A DNA stretch of 64,000 nucleotides, from the NCBI RefSeq assembly GCF_037126465.1, contig NC_088203.1:95852668-95916667 (forward strand). Reading direction: 5' to 3'. Below the pieces are notes generated by a model. That model did not search any database and was not told where the DNA came from. It worked only from the letters and a program-made list of their open reading frames with translations. Shown one piece after another: positions 62,001 to 64,000 of the stretch; the stretch's first letter is position 1; each line of letters begins with the position of its first letter. Position numbers and translations under genes: made by a program. The stretch is from Ornithodoros turicata (Eukaryota > Arthropoda > Arachnida > Ixodida > Argasidae).

Positions 62001-64000
62001 TGCCTTTGACATGAATACACCGAGCAATGAGGGTGGACGCGCGATGAAAGTATTTGATACGTTGTCACGCGTCTTCACTGCGTGCGTTTTCTTGGTCATG
62101 AAGCAAGACGCATGACGAGGATTGAATGTGCTGAATATCGCCTTACGGCGCCTCCGTCGCTGGCCTCAAGTGAGCAACTGTCGCAGACAAATTTCTCGGG
62201 AAGTGTTTCTGGTTTGTGTCTTCCTAAGAGTTGAATAGAAGACTTTTGTTCGCCGTCACTGAGAGGCCTGTCATGCGTATATTGTCGCTTCATCTCCATA
62301 CAGGGGCATGACGCGTATGTTTATTGTTGGACATTTGCGTTTCTGCGTTTTCCCTTTGGTTTTGCTTGTCAAGAACAAACTCCACTCTCTCAGTTCATAT
62401 ACAGCTTCAGGGTAGGAATGCAAAATGTTCGTGTCGAAGCACATTTGTTCAGTTGTAATCTGCACGGTTAATTAGCAAACACGGAACAAACATCATGTCA
62501 CCTGGTCTGGGCTGGTTGATTGGCTCGTTGACTGGTGACGTGTTATTGCCGGACGATCTGCCTGCTAGTGTAGTGGCCTCGGGGATTGTGTGTCCTGGGC
62601 TACCTTCACGGGGAACTGTGCCGATATTTGCCTAGAAGCCTCTTAGGAAAACCTAGTGAAAACACCCCTGCTCTAGGGGACAGGCAAACACCACTCATCC
62701 CAGCGTCAAAGACAAATGTGCGATATCCTGGACCTTACCAGAGGTACATCCAAGGCGCACACCTTACGAAATGCAGTCCACTGCATGGAAGCTTGTGTCA
62801 ATAGACAGTTGAAAGCTTCGCTGCGTGTATTCGTTGTGCTTGTACACCTTACGAAAGTAAGGCCAAGTGCATCTAGTCTTCACACGGCGGTTTTGCTCCG
62901 ACCAACCCACGCGCAGGCCACATAAACTGAACAGATGAGCGAATAAGCATAATAACCATATCTGCGCCAGTTATAGACATGTTAGTGGAGAGAGGGAAAG
63001 GGAAATATGGGCACTGTTGTTGTGATGAATAAACCCTTGATTTGTCAGTCAGGGCTGTGCATATGTCGTGCTTCTGAAGCGTTACCCCGCACTGGGGTTT
63101 TTATCCATTTGAAAATGTGAGTCACGATGTACATTTTTTGCAGTGCCAGAAGAAGCAGAAACCTGTATCGTCACCGAAACGTCCGAAGCAGTCCGTGACC
63201 AAATGTCCACTTGCGATTTTCCGGACGAGCCGTTCCCATCACTGCAGAGACTTCCTCCAGACGGACACGAATTCCCTCCTGCATACACGGAGCCCGATTT
63301 CAAGCAGGAGGAGCTTCCGCCGTCTCCAGTCCAAGAAGCCCCACGCAAGAAGGTCCTCTCCTCAAGCTACGAGGACTCGGGGATCTTTACCGATGATCCT
63401 TTGTCTTCGCTTTCGAATTCAGAAGGTGAAGAAAAGACGAAGTCAGTCATGACGCCCGTCAGTCGGCAAGGTGACGGAGAATCCAGAATTGACAAAAACA
63501 ACGCTGATAACGCGTTGCTCCATTCGCCGCCTCTGAAACAGGAAGATGTCCAAGCAGATGTCCTCTCCGCACCTACTACACCAGTTCCGGCGGCCCCGCC
63601 AAAAGTCGCTACTGCGTCTGAGATAGTAGCTCCGGCAGCACCACAATTCAGCAGCCCCTTGATCAGGTCACCGGAGAAAAGGTCCAGCTGGAGTCTTGCA
63701 GAAGCTACTCAGAAGAGGTACTCTGGAATGCTGGCATCCATGCTGGAAACTACCAAGTTCGGTACGACTAGTAAGCTGAAGGGCTTAATCATTCCAGATA
63801 AGCCAAAAGTTCCCACAGGTTCCACTAAAACTTTGCCGGTTATTGTTAGTAACGCTACGTGTAACGTACCAAAACCTGTGTCGTCATCTGACGACGAAGG
63901 CTCAGTAAAACTCAGATGTGAAAGGTCACAGTCTGTCAACTCCAGTGCCTTGCTGTCGGAACTGCCGTGGAAATCTGAGCTTGCGGACGTGCCAAAGTAC
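37392..64000 (+). CDS. bbg: Big bang-like PDZ scaffold protein, 5' six exons, 3' end outside window
   Basis: Spliced gene; coding exons are 37392-38054, 39255-40477, 43323-43384, 43652-43906, 58004-58102 and 63144-64000. Every junction is GT-AG and the joined exons (3159 nt) read 1053 codons with no stop, ending exactly at the window edge. Order in the protein: acidic N-terminus (1-77), PDZ domain (about 78-168, loop GERLGMALKF at 86-95), SH3-type motif PPPIPPR (191-197), second motif IPPPLPPRRP (237-246), a long Ser/Glu/Asp-rich low-complexity region, and near the visible end a better-ordered stretch including KLKGLIIPDK. The PDZ wording and layout resemble arthropod Big bang, a multi-PDZ scaffold of septate junctions and the epithelial/cortical membrane; further PDZ domains would be expected downstream. 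Gene structure is seen directly; orthology is from memory of the family, not a search. No catalytic domain is visible. Confidence 0.72.
38055..39254 (+). other. Intron 1 of the PDZ gene
   Basis: GTACGG to ACAG, 1.2 kb. Apart from short T-rich runs I see no repeat, exon or structural feature in it. Confidence 0.7.
39249..39257 (+). other. NAGNAG tandem splice acceptor
   Basis: The exon 2 acceptor is a CAGCAG tandem (39252-39257). Use of the first AG adds a Gln codon, use of the second removes it; both keep frame. Such sites are known to give mixed isoforms in many animals. Confidence 0.55.
39255..40477 (+). CDS. bbg: PDZ gene coding exon 2: proline motif and acidic disordered region
   Basis: 1223 nt, open throughout, entry phase 0, exit phase 2 at ACAG|GTAAGA. 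It follows a pyrimidine-rich tract and a CAGCAG acceptor at 39252-39257, so the first codon (CAG, Gln) may be kept or skipped. The peptide begins NVSVERSSSLKRPS and then has PPPLPPRR, a class II SH3-ligand pattern. The rest (about 390 residues) is rich in Ser, Glu and Asp with no fold I recognise; blocks such as PDVYVDLLAEEERRLLESE and FDLEKVLSPFEQLERELDGE may be short helices or binding motifs. An opposite-strand open frame at 39335-39841 is a by-product of this coding sequence. Confidence 0.82.
40478..43322 (+). other. Intron 2 of the PDZ gene
   Basis: GTAAGA to TGTAG, 2.8 kb. Contains a poly(T) tract near 40888-40902 and a tRNA-derived SINE at 41710-41899 with a T-rich stretch just after it. 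Nothing else recognised. Confidence 0.65.
41710..41899 (+). mobile_element. tRNA-derived SINE family B, internally deleted copy
   Basis: A perfect A box, TGGCTCAGTCGG, lies at 41721-41732; the B box region GGGTCAAGATTTC is degenerate. The body jumps to AATTAATCCACAGACCCGAC and the TCTCGCGACGCC end shared with the 45.1-kb copy, followed by an (ATT)n-rich tail. It is about 100 bp shorter than that copy, by internal loss. Confidence 0.68.
43323..43384 (+). CDS. bbg: PDZ gene coding exon 3 (62-nt small exon)
   Basis: Bounded by TTTCCTTTGTAG| and AAAG|GTAAGA. It takes one base to finish the codon left by exon 2 and leaves one base for exon 4, giving RVQECPEQEDPPAAPVLDHT-K. Entry and exit phases differ, so skipping it alone would shift the frame. 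Supported by two strong splice sites and perfect frame continuity rather than homology; the peptide is Pro/Glu-rich and disordered like its neighbours. Confidence 0.68.
43652..43906 (+). CDS. bbg: PDZ gene coding exon 4 (255 nt, frame-neutral)
   Basis: Bounded by TTCTCCGGCAG| and CATG|GTAAGT, a perfect donor. Enters and leaves in phase 1, so inclusion or skipping changes the protein by 85 residues with no frameshift. The peptide is acidic and polar (TATAQDDMMPPSPTLTSSED, then a Gln/Glu-rich stretch) and ends with a likely short amphipathic helix around SADLLDKLCQLSEEVSQQKD. The next coding exon lies 14.1 kb away. Confidence 0.78.
44813..44875. repeat. Perfect 20-bp inverted repeat built on CCAATATTGG
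   Basis: Arms 44813-44832 (CCCAATATTGGCTGAATATC) and 44856-44875 are exact reverse complements around a 23-nt loop that itself contains CAATATTGG. The core CCAATATTGG is a palindrome too. Lies in intron 4. Confidence 0.8.
45132..45420 (-). mobile_element. tRNA-derived SINE family B, near full length
   Basis: Minus-strand reading: a tRNA-like head with B box GGTTCAAACCC (45346-45356), a long body, then GACGTCGCTCGTGATGGCAG and TCTCGCGAC before a (TTA)n tail (45136-45151 on + strand). Shares its 3' body with the 41.7-kb copy. An ACTGCGAGCGGC motif is duplicated at the head end. Confidence 0.65.
45673..45951 (-). mobile_element. tRNA-derived SINE family A, full-length copy with TSD
   Basis: Reads right to left. 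The head has RNA polymerase III-type boxes: an A-box-like TGGCATAGTGGTTAGGAT, then a B-box-like GGTTCGGATCC. The body includes the family hallmark GTCGGCCCAGGACGCATA and ends in TAACACGGAAT plus an A-rich tail (T-rich on + strand at 45674-45683). An 8-bp duplication AATTAAGA flanks it at 45665-45672 and 45952-45959, showing target-primed insertion. About 280 bp long, noncoding. It resembles known tick tRNA-type SINEs in general plan. Confidence 0.82.
48795..48919. mobile_element. 125-bp PIF/Harbinger-like MITE
   Basis: Ends GGCCGG(T/C)TTGACACGA are inverted; TTA flanks both sides (48792-48794, 48920-48922). A 3-bp TWA duplication and GGCC-starting ends are the signature of PIF/Harbinger elements. 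Noncoding. Confidence 0.68.
49626..49668 (+). repeat. (TTA)n tract
   Basis: TTATT/TTATTA run in intron 4; encodes the Asn run in a spurious minus-strand frame. Confidence 0.85.
50174..50603. mobile_element. Degenerate pogo/mariner-like MITE
   Basis: Left end after TA: CAGTGAACCCTCGTTAATAT; the right end is a diverged complement (TGTGAATCCACCGCGTTAAT). An internal block AAGCGAATTGTC is repeated near both ends. TA present only on the left, so it is an old copy. CAGTxxAACC..CGTTA ends are usual for pogo-type elements. Confidence 0.42.
51503..51527 (+). repeat. (GT)n microsatellite
   Basis: About twelve GT units after ATGTGC, in intron 4, followed by a T-rich tract. Confidence 0.9.
52924..53301. 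mobile_element. 378-bp TA-flanked MITE with extra internal terminal-repeat copy
   Basis: Inverted ends CCGTATTTTCCGGTGTAT and CCTTATTTTCCGGTGTATAA (right, complement), with TA on both sides (52922-23, 53302-03). A third, inverted copy of the end sequence lies inside near 53000-53034, making a compact hairpin at the left end. Noncoding. Confidence 0.7.
53628..53757 (+). mobile_element. SINE family A, 5'-truncated copy
   Basis: Begins within the body at CAGTTCCCCCTGAAGTCGGC, keeps GGACGCATACTTACCCCCAC and the pyrimidine-rich tail region, ends GCCACAGTTGC then a poly(A). 5' truncation is typical of retroposed copies. Confidence 0.7.
54085..55110. repeat. Tandem array, five copies of a ~210-bp unit
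   Basis: GTCAGATGTTC recurs at 54241, 54422, 54643, 54853 and 55062 (spacings 181, 221, 210, 209). A second marker, GT/CCTTTATTTGCTG-like, recurs once per unit near 54128, 54345, 54570, 54780 and 54962. Units also share AAAAACTTCC and CACTCGTACTTG. Units are diverged and AT-rich; the first holds a T23-G13 tract. Minus-strand open frames here reflect the repeat. Confidence 0.82.
54143..54178 (+). repeat. T23-G13 homopolymer pair
   Basis: A T run (54143-54165) is followed without interruption by a G run (54166-54178). Prone to length error in sequencing; G13 can form quadruplex-like structures. Confidence 0.85.
58004..58102 (+). CDS. bbg: PDZ gene coding exon 5 (99 nt, frame-neutral)
   Basis: Bounded by TGTGTTTTTTCAG| and CAAG|GTAAGG; phase 1 in and phase 1 out. 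It reads AVPSLATCGSGLISKAEDEK followed by SQTVACRVKEVDQ. Length and phases fit the flanking exons 4 and 6 exactly, which is the main evidence. Because it is isolated between introns of 14.1 and 5.0 kb, it could be an alternatively used exon. Confidence 0.68.
60087..60489. mobile_element. 403-bp MITE with perfect 26-bp inverted repeat and 6-bp TSD
   Basis: 60087-60112 (CCACGGCCTACTAGATTATA...) is the exact reverse complement of 60464-60489. TACTAA directly flanks both ends (60081-60086, 60490-60495). Clean ends suggest recent insertion. Superfamily uncertain; 6-bp duplications are not the mariner or hAT pattern. No transposase frame. Confidence 0.78.
62588..62675 (-). mobile_element. SINE family A body fragment
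   Basis: The + strand reads GTCCTGGGCTACCTTCACGG then GGAACTGTGCCGATATTTGC, the diverged complement of the family body. Neither head nor tail is recognisable. Confidence 0.55.
63144..64000 (+). CDS. bbg: PDZ gene coding exon 6, runs off the window
   Basis: Starts after ACATTTTTTGCAG| in phase 1 and stays open for all 857 nt to the window edge (286 residues counting the split codon). The first two thirds are Pro/Glu/Ser-rich (for example DEPFPSLQRLPPDGHEFPPA, KKVLSSSYEDSGIFTDDPLS). Around 63690-63810 the composition changes to a more ordered block, WSLAEATQKRYSGMLASMLE then KFGTTSKLKGLIIPDKPKVP, which looks like a conserved motif and may recruit a partner. No stop codon or clear donor before the edge. 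Further PDZ domains, if this is Big bang, should lie to the right. Confidence 0.8.

Larger units (their letters stand above)
58103..63143 (+). other. Intron 5 of the PDZ gene
   Basis: GTAAGG to TGCAG, 5.0 kb. Contains T-rich tracts (58257-58279, 60871-60902), a short (GT)n near 58735-58749, a 403-bp MITE at 60087-60489 and a SINE fragment near 62590. The 200-codon open frame at 60517-61119 crosses a poly(T)-encoded Phe run and is judged spurious. Confidence 0.6.

Overview
The window looks like nuclear DNA from a chelicerate, most probably a tick (Ixodida). The clues are GT-AG introns of 0.3 to 14 kb, very low gene density, two families of tRNA-derived SINEs, decayed I/Jockey-type LINEs, and many short foldback DNA transposons (MITEs) of several superfamilies. 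The species call is inference from repeat style; no database was searched. Bacterial features (operons, ribosome binding sites, CRISPR, IS elements) are absent.

One host gene is clearly supported. From 37392 to the right edge, six + strand exons (37392-38054, 39255-40477, 43323-43384, 43652-43906, 58004-58102, 63144-64000) join through consensus splice sites into one open frame of 1053 codons that is still open at the last base. The product starts with a PDZ domain, then two SH3-type proline-rich motifs, then a long acidic Ser/Glu-rich region. The PDZ sequence and the layout resemble arthropod Big bang (bbg), a scaffold of septate junctions and the cell cortex. The 5' leader carries three tiny upstream ORFs, one being a bare start-stop in a strong Kozak context.

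Left of the gene (1-37288) I found no convincing host gene. This part holds SINE copies (about 3.7, 15.6, 25.4-25.9 and 27.8 kb), MITEs with terminal inverted repeats and target-site duplications (14.3-15.0, 20.1, 21.3, 22.5-23.1, 24.2 kb), a LINE 3' tail (15.4 kb), and two decayed LINE 3' halves in tandem (34.1-34.8 and 34.8-36.3 kb). The second LINE has an RNase H domain whose catalytic Glu appears to be Lys.

The introns collect repeats. The 14.1-kb intron 43907-58003 holds a perfect 20-bp hairpin, two SINEs, a Harbinger-like MITE, a pogo-like MITE, a TA-flanked MITE and a five-copy ~210-bp tandem array. The next intron holds a MITE with a perfect 26-bp inverted repeat and a 6-bp duplication.

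I did not find a novel multi-gene system. The most rewarding leads are the uORF-dense leader, the frame-neutral cassette exons and NAGNAG acceptor of the PDZ gene, the intronic satellite, and several MITE families that may be undescribed.
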